From: Unio delphinus
Taxonomy: Eukaryota; Mollusca; Bivalvia; Unionida; Unionidae
Reading direction: 5' to 3'
Length of the DNA stretch: 64,000 nt
NCBI GenBank assembly: GCA_029339505.1
Contig: JAQISU010000179.1
Coordinates: forward strand, 13,850,001-13,914,000
The notes beneath the pieces were generated by a model. The model worked only from the letters and a program-made list of their open reading frames with translations. It was not told the DNA's origin and did no database searches. Below are positions 1-11,517 of the stretch, one piece after another; within the stretch, counting starts at the first letter, position 1; each line of letters begins with the position of its first letter. Made by a program: the position numbers and the translations under genes.

Positions 1-435
1 ATGGCATATCCTGGAAGTTTAATTATGCCTATGGCATAGTCCTGGAAGTTTTAGTATGCATATGACATATCCCTGGAAGTTTAAGCATGTCAATGGCATA
101 GGCCTGGAAGTCTTAGTATGCCTCTGGCATAGCCCTGGAAGTTTAAGTATGTCTATGGCATAGTCCTGGAAGTTTAAGTATGTTATGGTATAGTCCTGGA
201 AGTTTAAGTATGCCTATGGCATAGTCCTAGAAGTTTTAGTATGCCTATGGCATAGCCCTGGAAGTTTAAGTATGCCTATGGCATAGCTATGAAAGTTTAC
301 ATATGCCTCTGGCATAGCTCTGGAAGTTTACATATGCCTATGGCATAGTCTTGGAAGTTTATATATGCCTATGACATGGCCCTGTAAGGTTAAGTATGCA
401 TATGGTATAGCCCTGGAAGTTTATGTATCCATTTA
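1..435. repeat. 31-bp minisatellite, cut by window start
   Basis: About 14 imperfect head-to-tail copies of a 31-bp unit containing ATGGCATAGTCCTGGAAG followed by TTTAAGTATGCCT. Copies differ by point changes and 1-bp indels. The array runs off the left edge, so its true length is unknown. It decays after about 435 into non-repetitive sequence. No coding sense is apparent. Confidence 0.9.
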
Positions 436-881
436 CTTATGGCTTACTTTGGAGACCCCAGGGTTTTCTCTCCCCACTAGATTTTAATACATTTGTGAGT
501 TTGCATACGTAAAAGCGATATCCATACTGTTGATGACAGTATCTCGTTGCAAGTGAAATATTTGTGCTGAAGCAATTTCTTTTTAGTCATACAAGGAAAT
601 ATGACCTTCTACCTTACTCCAAATGTAAGCCATCCACAATGCTTAATTTAAAACTGTGATGTAGAAAGCTATTTTGTGATAACCATTATCTTCTTGCAGT
701 TATAGTGACCTTGAACTAGGGCCTAACCGAGTAGATAATTTTTGCAGAGTACCGAATTAGAGTATTTGTATGTACTATTTGCCAGATCCAGGCACGAACT
801 GAGTAGTAGGTGTGACTCCGGAGAGTACCATTTGTTTCATTATCGTATGCGAAGCTTAAACTTTTCGTGTACCGTATACAT
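436..881. other. Non-coding stretch, no gene seen
   Basis: Unique AT-rich sequence between the minisatellite and the left end of the hAT-like element. Short open frames here show no recognisable motif. The last eight bases (874-881, GTATACAT) are the left target-site duplication of the next element. Confidence 0.5.
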
Positions 882-3800
882 TAGGGTGCATCAAACGCCC
901 CATATTTTTTTTAACTTCAATGGATCATTTTGTCCCTTGTCTAGTTTTTTTTTATATAAAAAAAGAAAATGTATGGCAAAGTTTGGTGAAGTTTGAAGTA
1001 CATTTAGGTGGTCCACAATTCAAATGAATGTTTTGTCAAAATATCGAAAACTCGCCATTTGGTGCATATTTCCAGTTTTTCCACTCATTTTAAACATGTC
1101 ATTATGTTATATAATATTGCATGCAGAGTTGTATATAGATATTGCAATAGCACATGCTCAGTTTTTATCTGATTATATTCAATAGTATGATGCTAAATTT
1201 ATACAACAGGTGTTAGAAGTATTTATTATATAACAAATTAACCATTCACTACATCTTTTAACATTTTTCAACTCATCGGAGACAATAGTTTCATCGCAAT
1301 GAATTCAGACAGTATATGTTGTTTTCAACATTTTTCTAAATGATTTGTTAAATGTTTAAAATGTTAAATATAGTTAAATATATTCTACATTCAGCAATGT
1401 TTTAAAGTCAATGGTAGTTATTTGGTAGATTCTTCAGTTAGTCGCTATGTCCTTTGCGTTTTCGCAAGTTGGGCTGTTCTTTACGGTCCTTCTCAACAAC
1501 TTGCAGCACGTTCTGGTAATGTTCTTCACCCCTTGCTGATGCCAAGAAATTTGAGCTGAGCTTAACACCTCTCTCAGCACAGTCATTGACAATGTTCAGC
1601 GATTGAAGGTTGCCAAGAGAAGCTTGGTACACAGCAGAATTTGGCCAGTTCGCAACTTCTTCAGTCATGAACTCAGCGTTCAGCTGAAGAAGAGTGAATG
1701 TGTACTAGGAATCAATACTAGCAAAATCAGCAAGAGTTGTGGTCAGAGTAACAGTTGCTGAAAACTTTGGCTTGCCAAAGCCTGTTGCAAACTGGTTCTG
1801 TGGTGCCAAGAGGGCCGTTTCTGGTTTAACAGCCAGCAGACTGTCTGCAAGGGCTCGCCGTTCAGCGTCAGGCACCTTACTGCTCCACAGAGCAAGAGGA
1901 ATCATCTCTGCAGTCAGGTACCAGAGATGCAGTTTGAAGGCATGCAGTGCACTCTGAGAGACATCTGGATTCACGACCTTGTACTGCAATAAAGACTTGT
2001 ACAACTACAGGTCGTTCCATGGCGCATCTACCGCTAAATTGCACGTCATCCACCAGCTGCTGTAGACCAGTGTTGCGAAGTTCACAAACGCCCTCACCTT
2101 TTGAACTTGATGCAGTGTAGTAATAGTGTTACGCGGTAGTTGTTGAATTTGCAGCTCAAACAGGCATATCTTAATCGAATAGATGAGTTTAGCCATCCAT
2201 CTGGCTTTGTGTAAGGCTCCTGGTCGCTTGAAGGTGACAGGATGATCTTCAGTTTCTCCATCAAGGAACACTGTGCACAGCTCAGAAAATTCTTGATAAT
2301 CATCTCGGCGTAGCGAACGCTCTGATTTGGCAAGCTGGAGAACACTGGTTCGACATGTATCTACAATCTGAAGTGCCTCGTGGTTGAATGATGTCAAGTT
2401 CAATCGAGATAGGTGTTCATCAGTGCTTTTAGATGGCACCATCAACATTTTTAAGCTCTTAAGAAATTGTGTAAACAAGGTGACGTCTGGAGACTTGGAT
2501 GCCTCAATCTTCAGATCATCGAAAACATGAGACAGGATAATCTCACCAACATGGTGACGACAGGCTGACCAAAGGAGAGCTCGTCCAAGCTGCTTTTGGA
2601 CTGTCACACAGGCTGCAGTTACGTGACCTGTATTCGATGATGTGGTATCAAATGTCATATTCACAACAGACTCGGTACATTGCCATGATGAGAGCAAACC
2701 CATTGTCAGATCAGCAATTATATCTCCGGACTTTCTGTCTGTTCCAGGTTGGTATGATGGGACTCCAAGAAGCTTCAATTCTGTGGCATTTCCGACGACG
2801 ACAATGAGACGTTCTTCTGTGATATTCTGGTTTGACAGTGATGGCATCAGCTTTGAGTCCCAATGCAGGGATACCAATTTTGGTGGGATCCCTTTGTTCG
2901 AGATGCTGGACATTGGCTGCAAGGACTTTGTCACGTGGTCCGAATGTTGCCAGACGGTCGGTCTTCATTGACTGCAGGAAAGCGACATCTTCGAGGTTTT
3001 TGATGAGTTGTTCTGCATTTGCAGGCCACAATCGGAATGTCTGAGCTAGCATTTCTTCCATCTTTTTCAGCTTGTTCAGGGAGTTCGGGGCTGATCGGTG
3101 GTTGATTGGAATCGCTCTCACTTTAGCATTGTCATCAAGCAGTTTAATTAATCGTTCGCGTGCCCTGCCTTCTGTAATCATCGGAATATGGCTTTCTCAT
3201 AGAACACATATACCTTTGACAGGACAATTTTAGCTGCTTCCCATCTGGTACAGTTTTCATGCGCACCATCAGCTAGATGATGCATCAAACACCACAAGAC
3301 TTGCAGACATGTAGGCAGACGCGAACCAGTAATTGCTGAGCCTTCTGCCGTTATCTTGCTGCCAAGACTGAATATTGTAGATGACTGTCTTGTTGGAGGA
3401 GTTTTCTGGGACAGGGTAGCCGAACGAAGAGTTGATTGCAGACCTGGAACGGTACTCTTTTCACTGCCTTCCATTATTCAACTGGCGTCTGGCAACAACA
3501 TGAATGTAACAATAGTGATTAACACTTAACAGTCAACATGTGCTAAATTTAACAGCCCTGTAATGACTAATAACAGTTTGCATAAAACATTTGTAAAACA
3601 GGCTATAGAATTGCGACAACATGAAAGTATAATATAGTAAGTTCAATAAAAATAAAAAAGTAATACAAAATTAGATAAAATTGAAATATTATGTAAAAAC
3701 TCACTTTCAAAGATTGCAGACTTCACAAACAACTTGAATAAACAAGCAAAGAATAGTTATTTAATCAAATTCAATACCATTGTAAAATATTAAATAAGTA

Positions 3801-4003
3801 AAGAGATCAACAGCAAATAACATTCAGCTAAATGAATATCGCAATATAATGCTTCATAATGCAAATCTTGCTAATTGAGGTGGACCCCCTAAACAATGTT
3901 CGAATTAGACAAAAATTGACAGAAATTCTTTTTATGACCAAAGGAATGTTCTAAAACTAGGGACATCATAATTGGTTGACATTGGGGCGTTTGATGCACC
4001 CTA
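882..4003 (-). mobile_element. hAT-like DNA transposon, complete ends, broken gene
   Basis: A 3122-bp element bounded by perfect 20-bp terminal inverted repeats, TAGGGTGCATCAAACGCCCC at 882-901 and its reverse complement at 3984-4003. It is flanked by a perfect 8-bp duplication GTATACAT (874-881 and 4004-4011). Eight-bp duplications and a TAGGG start (pattern YARNG) are hallmarks of the hAT superfamily. Weaker inverted similarity (TGTCCC..CTAGTTT) continues inside the ends. It carries one decayed gene on the minus strand. It lies downstream of CCS. Confidence 0.85.
1438..3474 (-). pseudogene. Transposase-like gene of the hAT-like element, disabled
   Basis: Reading the minus strand from 3474, one protein of roughly 650 residues can be followed through several pieces: 3474-3178, then 3181 to about 2935 in another frame, then about 2934-1438 in the first frame. 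Breaks are a frameshift near 3180, another near 2935, an in-frame TAG at 2005-2007 and an in-frame TAG at 1705-1707. The middle piece holds FDTTSSNTG followed by ACRHHVGE, which resembles the second catalytic aspartate and CxxH region of hAT transposases. The end reads NDCAERGVKLSSNFL and finishes in a basic RKRKG tail. I recall the same pattern in many unnamed animal proteins. Two stops and two frameshifts make it inactive. Confidence 0.7.
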
Positions 4004-4011
4004 GTATACAT

Positions 4012-4570
4012 CGCCTATAAGATAAAAAGTTATTATTAACTAAAATTATTATTATTTTTTTATTTAAAAGTTCGACATTTATTGAATTATTTTACTTGTA
4101 ACCATTTGTGTGCGTATTATTTGTCAAGGCCAATATTTCCGAATAGTACCGAAAAACCAGATATTCGGTTGAAGTGAATGTCCGTGGCAATTTCCGGCTA
4201 GTCCCTACCTTGAACTTTTAGGATGTGTCTGTCACTTTGTTATTGAGAATGCCTCTGTATTATTTATGAATAATTTTAAAGGAAAAAAGAAGACAAATTC
4301 TTTTTTATATGAATTACAGTTAGTGACCATACTTATCTGCAAAGTTTTAAACCTATTACAGCAGGTATGTTAAAAAATATAACCCCAAATGATGAATACA
4401 AATATCTAAATGATCTGATTGTTCAAAATACTCAGCTGAATTAATATTATGGTAATGAACTATGCATTCATTATCTATGCAATTAAACCAATAATGCAAC
4501 TATGGTGCTAACTTTAATCTTAATAAAAAAGCTGATACATGTATGTGTTAACTGTAAGCATTTGTAATTT
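4012..4570. other. Non-coding stretch, no gene seen
   Basis: AT-rich unique sequence between the hAT-like element and the CCS-proximal minisatellite. No open frame, inverted repeat or motif worth calling was seen. Confidence 0.4.
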
Positions 4571-4891
4571 GTCAATAGAAAGGTTTCCATATGTCACAGT
4601 TATCTGCAATTTGTTTATTGACAGTCAATAGAAAAGTTTCCATATGTCACAGTTATCTGCAGTTTGTTTTTTGACAGAGTCAATAGAAAGGTTTCCATAT
4701 GTCACAGTTATCTGCAGTTTGTTTATTGACAGTCAATAGAAAGGTTTCCACATGTTACAGTTATCTGCAGTTTGTTTATTGACAGAGTCAATAGAAAGGT
4801 TTCCACATGTTACAGTTATCTGCAGTTTGTTTATTGACAGAGTCAATAGAAAGGTTTCCATATGTCACAGTTATCTGCAGTTTGTTTATTG
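4571..4891. repeat. 53-55-bp minisatellite just after the CCS stop
   Basis: Six copies of a unit containing GTCAATAGAAAGGTTTCC, then CACAGTTATCTGCAGTTTG and TTTATTGACAG. The array ends about 16 bp from the CCS stop codon, so it forms the proximal 3' flank of that gene. On the minus strand the TTTATT in each unit reads AATAAA; five of six copies keep it. Confidence 0.85.
4614..4890 (-). terminator. Tandem candidate polyadenylation signals of CCS
   Basis: On the minus strand, AATAAA hexamers occur at 4890-4885, 4835-4830, 4780-4775, 4727-4722 and 4619-4614. The copy expected near 4670 is mutated. They lie 17 to about 290 nt past the CCS stop. AATAAA is the animal poly(A) signal, so the minisatellite could offer several alternative cleavage sites. 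Which are used cannot be told from sequence. Confidence 0.5.
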
Positions 4892-4906
4892 ATATATGCA
4901 TTTCTG

Positions 4907-5440
4907 TCACACTTTAGACTGTCTACCAGCTCCAGCTACTGGTTTATTTCTCTCATCCCATATTGTGACCCCATCACAAGAACAAATCTTCTTCGTGTTC
5001 TCAAATATTCCTGCTGATCTTGCAATGATTCCACATACAAGTCTGTTGTCATTTGGAGTGTTTCTGTGAACTTGACTTGTCTCCAGGGAATGGACCAACA
5101 TAGACCGCCCAATTATGTCCCACACCTTAACCTGCCCAGTCTCGATTCTAAACTCAGTCCTCCCAGTCTCTGCTGCAGTTATGTCCCCTAGTACACCTGC
5201 AGGTTTTTCTGACAGTTTTTGGGAAAGACCATGGAATACATCTCCACAGCTTTCACATCCCTGTGAAATATCCCCACACTCATGGATACAGAGAGCATGT
5301 TTTCCGGGCTTTAGTCCATCTACTGTTCCTTCAATTATACAGGTTGAGTTATTTTTCTGAACAAAGCGAGCAACCCCTTTAATTAGGTCGCTGCCTGCTT
5401 CCAGGATTGCCACTGCTGCTGTTGTTTGGCCACCAGAGGA
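4907..5440 (-). CDS. CCS: CCS exon 2: SOD-like domain and CxC tail
   Basis: Encodes residues 84-260. From about residue 93 it aligns along its length with the SOD-like domain of CCS: GVARFVQ, IIEGTVDGLKPGKHAL, VKVWDIIGRSM, CGIIARSAGIFEN. The C-terminal copper-transfer motif CSC sits near residues 236-238, followed by DGVTIWDER, as in human CCS. The acceptor is the AG at 5442-5441, giving phase 0 with exon 1. Several SOD-type metal ligands are missing: HVH is CIH, and the zinc loop with its histidines and aspartate is shortened to a segment containing DVFHGLSQK. The fold should persist, but metal binding in this domain is probably lost. No frame damage is present. Confidence 0.92.
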   Translation of the reverse strand, partial: SSGGQTTAAVAILEAGSDLIKGVARFVQKNNSTCIIEGTVDGLKPGKHALCIHECGDISQGCESCGDVFHGLSQKLSEKPAGVLGDITAAETGRTEFRIETGQVKVWDIIGRSMLVHSLETSQVHRNTPNDNRLVCGIIARSAGIFENTKKICSCDGVTIWDERNKPVAGAGRQSKV

Positions 5441-8185
5441 CTCTATTGGACAGAAAGAACATTATTAGTGTCAGGGAATCCAACTAGTCAAAATAAGTGC
5501 ATATAGATTCTGTTTTGAATATGCAATACTGTAACTGGTACTCCCAATAAACAAGGCCATTGTCATTGATTAATCCATAGGTGTTAGCCCAACTCCAGTG
5601 GGATGATAAACATTAGTAAACATAAACTCTGTATTTTGGATTCATTATAAACTCTTTAAATTAAATATTATCTACATACTTAAGTCTTCAAGTAAAAGTA
5701 TATTTAATCAGCTGGAAGAGTATCATAATTATTATAATCATAGTTAACATTTCTTAAATATGAGTGCTCTCACTGACTTTATATTAGCATATGGGTATAA
5801 TATTATGTGTTGTGCGTGGCCTGACATTTATACATCACTTGCAAGTTGGGCAAGTTAACATGGAAATCTACTTGCCCCGACAAATTCATTACTGTACTTG
5901 CTGTGAAGGGGAAAATTTCTGGTGATCTATCAAGAATACATTAGTTGAGACCAGAGAACCATTAATAAGATTTATGGAGACAAGCTCATATCATATCCCC
6001 ATACTGTTGAGTACGGTAATGTTCCTTTAAAAGGGAGAATGTTGTTTCTAATTAGACCTTTGTTCATACAGTGGCCAGATGGACTATCAGGGACACAGTA
6101 AACTTCATTTTCATGGGAAAGTTGTCAAAATTGAGAAATCGCAGAAATTCTGTTACTCAAAACTACCAGGTCAAGCTGACCCGACTTTAGCGACTCTGAA
6201 AGAAAGGGCGGCAAAGACATTTGATTCTGATTGGTCATGTTAAAAAGGGGTGTTTTCACACAAAATTTCATAGGATTTAATATCGCCCTTATTGAAATTG
6301 TAACCAGTCTGAGTTTTTTCCTGCAAGAGGAAGATATAAGAGAGAGAGAGAGAAAACCACTACAGATTCTGAGTGGAATTTGAAAGAAATTCATTCGTAA
6401 AAAAGTGTGGTCTAGTCAATCTTCCAAAACTGTTTGGATTGACGAATACACAAAAAATGGTAGAGTGTCACAATTCCATGAAATTTGTTAATGTGATTTT
6501 ATACATTTGCTGAGTCTAAAGGTCTTTGCATGAATTTAGTCTAATACATTTGTATAATAATGTGCTTTTGAATTATAGCGATGTTAACTTATGCAAAGGA
6601 AGTCTTACATTAATTCTTAGATAAGTTTGACAAATTGTTTAATTTGTTGTCATGTTTGCATTTGCATAAACACTAGGTTCTAGGAATATAATTGCATTAC
6701 CTAAGGTAATATGATCATGAGAAGCCGTGTGAATTCAATGAATTTAGATTTCACGTATGATTTAGAGGAAATGTGAAATGATGTAACTGATTACTTGTGG
6801 TGGGCTAAAAACTGCTAGGTCTTGTGTGGGTTGTATTATTGTGTGATGTTAAGGAGTGACGAATTGGCCATGAGACTAACATCGGTCATTTGAGGACATG
6901 TGGAGTCTATTAATAGCCTTATCATATGTTTACTACTGATAGAAATATATGATTCCAAACCAGGTTAATGAAGGTTCTCACCTGTATCATATATAATGAG
7001 AAACTTAGGTTGTTTATTTATATATTTTTAAAAGACAGAAAATAGCTTTTTGGACGTATTTGATGTGACATTACCCTGAGATGTATGCTGAGAAAAAGGA
7101 AAGAGAGAAAAGTGCAGTGAGACGTATAATCCTGTGACAAAATTCTGCCTCGTACGAAACTATAATGTATTTAGAGTGTATCCTGAGACGGATGGTAGAA
7201 AGCATCATCCCGAAGATCAAAAGTTCTGAACAGCAACAGAGGAAGCGGAAAACTGAGGACTAGCAGGTCATGAAAATGTACAAGGTGTTTACTTCAATTG
7301 TTTCATTCGATCCTATGATGAACTAAAGCTAACAGTATCAAATCGGCTAGTTTATTTAAATCTATTTGTGTTTTCTTGTAATCCGGTGAAAGTTTATTTC
7401 TAAAAGCAGAGTATATTCCTAATGTAAGGAATTTTAACTATTGTTTATGTAATTGATTAAATTGTTTGTTTATTTTTACTGGGGCTCTTATTTGTTTGTT
7501 CAATATATCTGCTTAGATCTCTATATCTATTTCCATCTATAAGTTTCACCACTTATATTTGCTAAAACCTGGGTCATTATATCGAGGGTGGTCATCTCCA
7601 AGATATCGAGTACCAAAAAGGGTGGATTATAGTATATTTATTATTATATTTATGTACATCCCCCAATCAAACAAACACCACACCACCATGTGACACTTGC
7701 CCTGATCTATCTTGGGGTCAAAATAAAAAGGAAGAAAGTGTGATAGAACTTTTTGCAATAATGAAATTCTGAAAATGATAAACCTAGAATACAACAAACA
7801 AGAATACAGCAAATAAAAATAAAGAAATAAAGAATACAGAAAATTAACATATTCACCAGAAACATATACTAATATCAAAATAACTTTGGAAAAATTAGCA
7901 AACTAGAATACAGGAAACTAACGGATTGACAAAAAAATTATATAAATATCAAAATAATTCTGGACATGTTTTAAGGATTTTACATGTGTTATCCTTACAA
8001 TTTATTCAAGATACAATTTATAGAATTTAAACTTAAAATACTTAATTTTTCTTGATGTATTTCATGTTTACATTTTTGGGGGAAAGGGATTAGCATTTTA
8101 AATTTCAGCGCAATTTTTACATTTTTTGTACTTGTATCTAGCTACTATTGTACTGAAAAATGCTAAATACATTATACATACATCC
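5441..8185. other. CCS intron, part without recognised elements
   Basis: AT-rich intronic sequence between exon 2 and the Kolobok-like element. Short frames on both strands (for example 6125-6394) lack motifs. A short AG run near 6340 is the only simple repeat noticed. Confidence 0.4.
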
Positions 8186-8445
8186 TTAAAGGTCAAATGA
8201 AACGATTTTATATGAGTTATATGATTTCTTTAAAATGTTGTACAGTTTTGTGTTTAAAATCATTATTAACGTTTTCCCGATTGAAAAATATGATCATACC
8301 CCATTTAAATCGATCAAAATGATTGGGTACATATTTCCCGCCATAATATTTACATCGCTTACTTCCCTTAGCTGATGACGTCACTTGTGCCACAACAAGC
8401 TTTGTTTACAAGCAAGTTTACCTGTGTGAATCGATAAGCAGTGAA

Positions 8446-8811
8446 ATGGTGTATTGCGTCGCTTTTAACTGTAAAACTGAGTCAGGTCAAGGGGTAGGAT
8501 TATTTGAATTTCCGAAACACGAAAAGCGGAGAAAAGTTTGGATTTCCCGAATAAAAAGGAAAGATTTTAGTCCATCGAAAACTTCGAGGCTTTGTCAAGT
8601 TTGTGCAAAGCACTTTACAAACGACCAGTTTGTTGTTGATCCTTCATTAGCAATGATAATCGGCTACAAATTGAAAAAACTACAGCTAAAACGAGATGCA
8701 ATACCATCAATTTTCGATTTTAAATCGAAAAAACAAGGATGTGAAAACGCGGATTCACTCAAAAGAAAACAACGACAATCGGGGGCAGTAGCAAAAAGAA
8801 AAAGAATGGAA
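8446..8811 (+). CDS. THAP zinc-finger exon of the transposase
   Basis: A 122-codon exon with an intact C2CH THAP module in its first 60 residues, then a basic tail (KRKQRQSGAVAKRKRME). THAP domains bind DNA in the minor and major groove and serve as the end-recognition module of several transposases. The exon is open throughout with a consensus donor, so it could still be spliced to other exons, but nothing shows that it is used by the host gene, which runs on the other strand. Confidence 0.8.
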
Positions 8812-10146
8812 GTAAGTATTTTTTTTTTCCTTTCTTAAATTTATAATTGAATTGTTTTACTAATCATTATTTTTTAAAATTAAACTGTATGTTCAACATT
8901 AATATGAATCTATAAATAAACTAGATCTCTCAAATTTCACCCAAGAACAATGGGTTTGTATGTATGAGATAAGCACAGCAGGAGAGTCTGGACTATGTCT
9001 AAAGATATAATTACTAATTAATACAGTAAACAACTGCTCATTCATTATGATTAGCATGAATAATTGCTATCCACACAATTAACAATTTCAGTAATACAAA
9101 GATTTTTTTTAGTAAATTCCTTTATAATTTATTTATGTTGTTGCTAAATAAAGATGTTAAATTATTTTATTTTATTTTTTAAAATTTTTTGCAGACGCTT
9201 GCACAAGTATTGAAGGATTCATCTGATAGTGATCTAATGAAAACAGTTGTTGGAACAGCTTTAATTGTAGACATGTGCTGTACATGTGAAGGGCGTTACA
9301 GATGGTATAGTCAGCCTATGTCAAGAACTATGCCTTTAGGCAATTTGATTTTATCTGGAGCAATCATGTTTGCAGGAGCAAGTCCAACAACTGTACTGAA
9401 TGTGTTTATGCATTAAAAAATTCAGTGCTTTTCACAGAGAACATATATGTCGATACAAAATGCATATATTGTTCCCATTGTATCATCAGTTTGGCAATTA
9501 AGTCAGTCCTACATGTTGGATACAATCAAAAACAGAGGGAGTGAAATTAAACTTGGCGGAGATGCACGCCTCTGTTCTCCAGGACACACAGCAAAATATG
9601 GGTCTTACAGCATCATGAACCTTGAAAGTGGGAAAATATTGGATCTTCAACTTGTTCAGGTAAATTTCCTTTCAATATATATATATGTACCTTTTGTGCC
9701 TGGAATATAGTTTATTGCTTGCCGCATTGCATTTCAATGAGAATGTAAATAGAGATCAGATGGTGACATTAGATGGCAGTCACCAGTATCGAGTGTCCTT
9801 CCCAAAATGGCGAAAGGGAGAAGGAGTTGCAAAAGAAATTAAAACCAGACAAACATACAATAAGTTATTTGTTTAATTTTTTACAAAAATTATAGCATTC
9901 ACATCTAACAATCTATTCTTCTTGTTTCAAGTAATAAACAGTTTGATTTGATTGTTTGCAGGATATATTGATGACTTGTTTGATGAACTTCTGATCAGAC
10001 GGGAAATGTACACCAGCTATTCAGAAGCCTTTGATGCCAGACAAAGAGAAGACAAAGTTAGACCAGCCCCTCTGACACAGGCATTGCCAAGACAGTCAAA
10101 AATTGAAATAGTCGATAGACATATTTCAAGATTCAATTTAAACTAG
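8446..10146 (+). pseudogene. THAP-domain Kolobok-like transposase, internally deleted
   Basis: Exon 1 (8446-8811) encodes an N-terminal THAP zinc finger: Cys4, Cys9, Cys53, His56 with CxxH spacing, and basic residues around residues 28-40. It ends at GAA|GTAAGT. Exon 2 starts after TTTTTTGCAG at 9195 and runs to LVQ|GTAAAT at 9659; it holds GGDARLCSPGHTAKYGSYS, probably around a catalytic aspartate. An in-frame TAA at 9414-9416 breaks it. The central catalytic region is missing: the next recognisable piece (about 9711-9860, LLLAALHFNENVNRDQ) is C-terminal. The last exon begins after an AG at 9961 and ends at 10146. The THAP part is the surest; the rest rests on remembered family patterns. Confidence 0.75.
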
Positions 10147-10703
10147 AATTAAAATTATTTGTGTTCAGTTTTGTCTCTTTAAGAAGTTAATTACGATATT
10201 TAAATCCACAATATTGTTGTGATGGAAATTTATCTCTTATCGCTTTCACAACACATGATGGCAAGATCTTTCTTTGCTTTTTACCCAGTCTTTGGTAAAT
10301 CCATCACACAAATCTTCTATAAGCTATATATCTGTACAGTCTGTAAAAAAAAAATATCCTTAAAATCATTGAAGAGTTATTAAAATTGAATGTGGCACAT
10401 AGATGTACAGATGAATAATCATTTATACATGTATATATATTTATTTTAAATTGATTTGATTTCATTTTTATTGTTGCTGTCATGTTCATCATCTATTACG
10501 ACATTTATTTTGTATTACTATTAAAACCTCTATAAACAGCTGTTGTTTTGTGTTTTATTTCTACAAATTAAGAAAACTATACATATAAGGGTAAAACTTG
10601 ATTTGGGGGGAAAAAGAGACCGGGTGTTTAGTGTTTACTAGAAGGTGCAAACGAACTATTTAACTTGAAGAGTTATTCCTTAATAAAACAAATGTAAAAA
10701 CAC

Positions 10704-11517
10704 TTACTCGTGTATATTTTGATCATTTAGTCCATGTTCCTCCAAATACTCATAATAAGATGTTTCCAAAACATGTTCATTCAAACAGTTTGCTTGGAAA
10801 CCATCATGCTCTGTTGTGCAGGAAATTCCTGCTTCTTCCATTTTTCCATCCACTATATTCGTGTCTTTGCAACACTTTGACTCACTTCTTGTCTGCATTG
10901 TCATGTAGTGTTGACAAGAACACCTGCAACAATTAAAAGAATATACTAAAGTAGTGTGCCAAATCAGTTTATTCTCATTAAAAAATCTACCTTTTCCAAG
11001 ATCTACATATAAACTGTAAAATGCACTAACAAATTGATCAACATTATATTTGTGGTGACAATACCAATGAACTTTTTAAGTTAAATTTTTTCAAGCAGAT
11101 GTGAATAAAAATATGCACATTATATACAATGTAAGGTCCTTAGACACATGCAGGGAAATAGTCTGAAAACAAAACATCATTCCCCCCCCCCTTTTTAAAC
11201 TCTTTTTGAAACGAGCAAAACAGTAACCGAATACTTTAAAAAAAACGATTGCATTTTGTTCCTAATATAAGTATTTGTTAGAAATCTTACCAAAGATTCA
11301 CTTCATCAACCTCTTCGTCAAGTAAGGAGTCTTCATTCTCTTCGGTCGAAATGTGACTGTCGTCCGAGTCAGACTCAGAGCTTGTATCTCTGTTTGAAAC
11401 ATTTTGTACCGAAGATAATCTTGGTTCAAACATATATGGTGTTATTGACGGTTTCGTCGAAGTCAAGTCTGGCATTTCTTCACAATCTGTCGAACTTTCA
11501 TCAGAAACATAATCCAT
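10704..11517 (-). pseudogene. P2RX7-C-terminal-like (ballast-domain) protein, 3' truncated
   Basis: Exon 1 (11517 to about 11291) is acidic and serine-rich, with PYMFEP and an acidic end ..DEVNL. Its donor TTG|GTAAGA joins, through a split Trp codon, an exon preceded by TTGTTGCAG near 10924. The joined protein reads WCSCQHYMTMQTRSESKCC, the cysteine pattern of the zinc-binding cytoplasmic domain of the P2X7 receptor (WCxC...CC), followed by CTTEHDGFQANCLNEHVLE. Channel-less proteins of this kind, usually labelled P2X7-like, are abundant in invertebrate genomes (from memory). The exon ends at CACGA|GTAAGTG; no following exon is present before the transposase, so the gene is truncated. It is convergent with the transposase. 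Confidence 0.7.

Noticed and set aside
742..996. 84-codon plus-strand frame
   Set aside because: Spans the transposon border at 882, so it cannot be an ancestral gene; no motif.
8446..8838. Single-exon THAP gene of 130 codons
   Set aside because: A consensus donor at 8811/8812 and a matching downstream exon show it is the first exon of the transposase; the last codons run into intron.
9189..9710. Two independent small genes
   Set aside because: They share one frame and are separated only by a TAA at 9414-9416, so they are one damaged exon.
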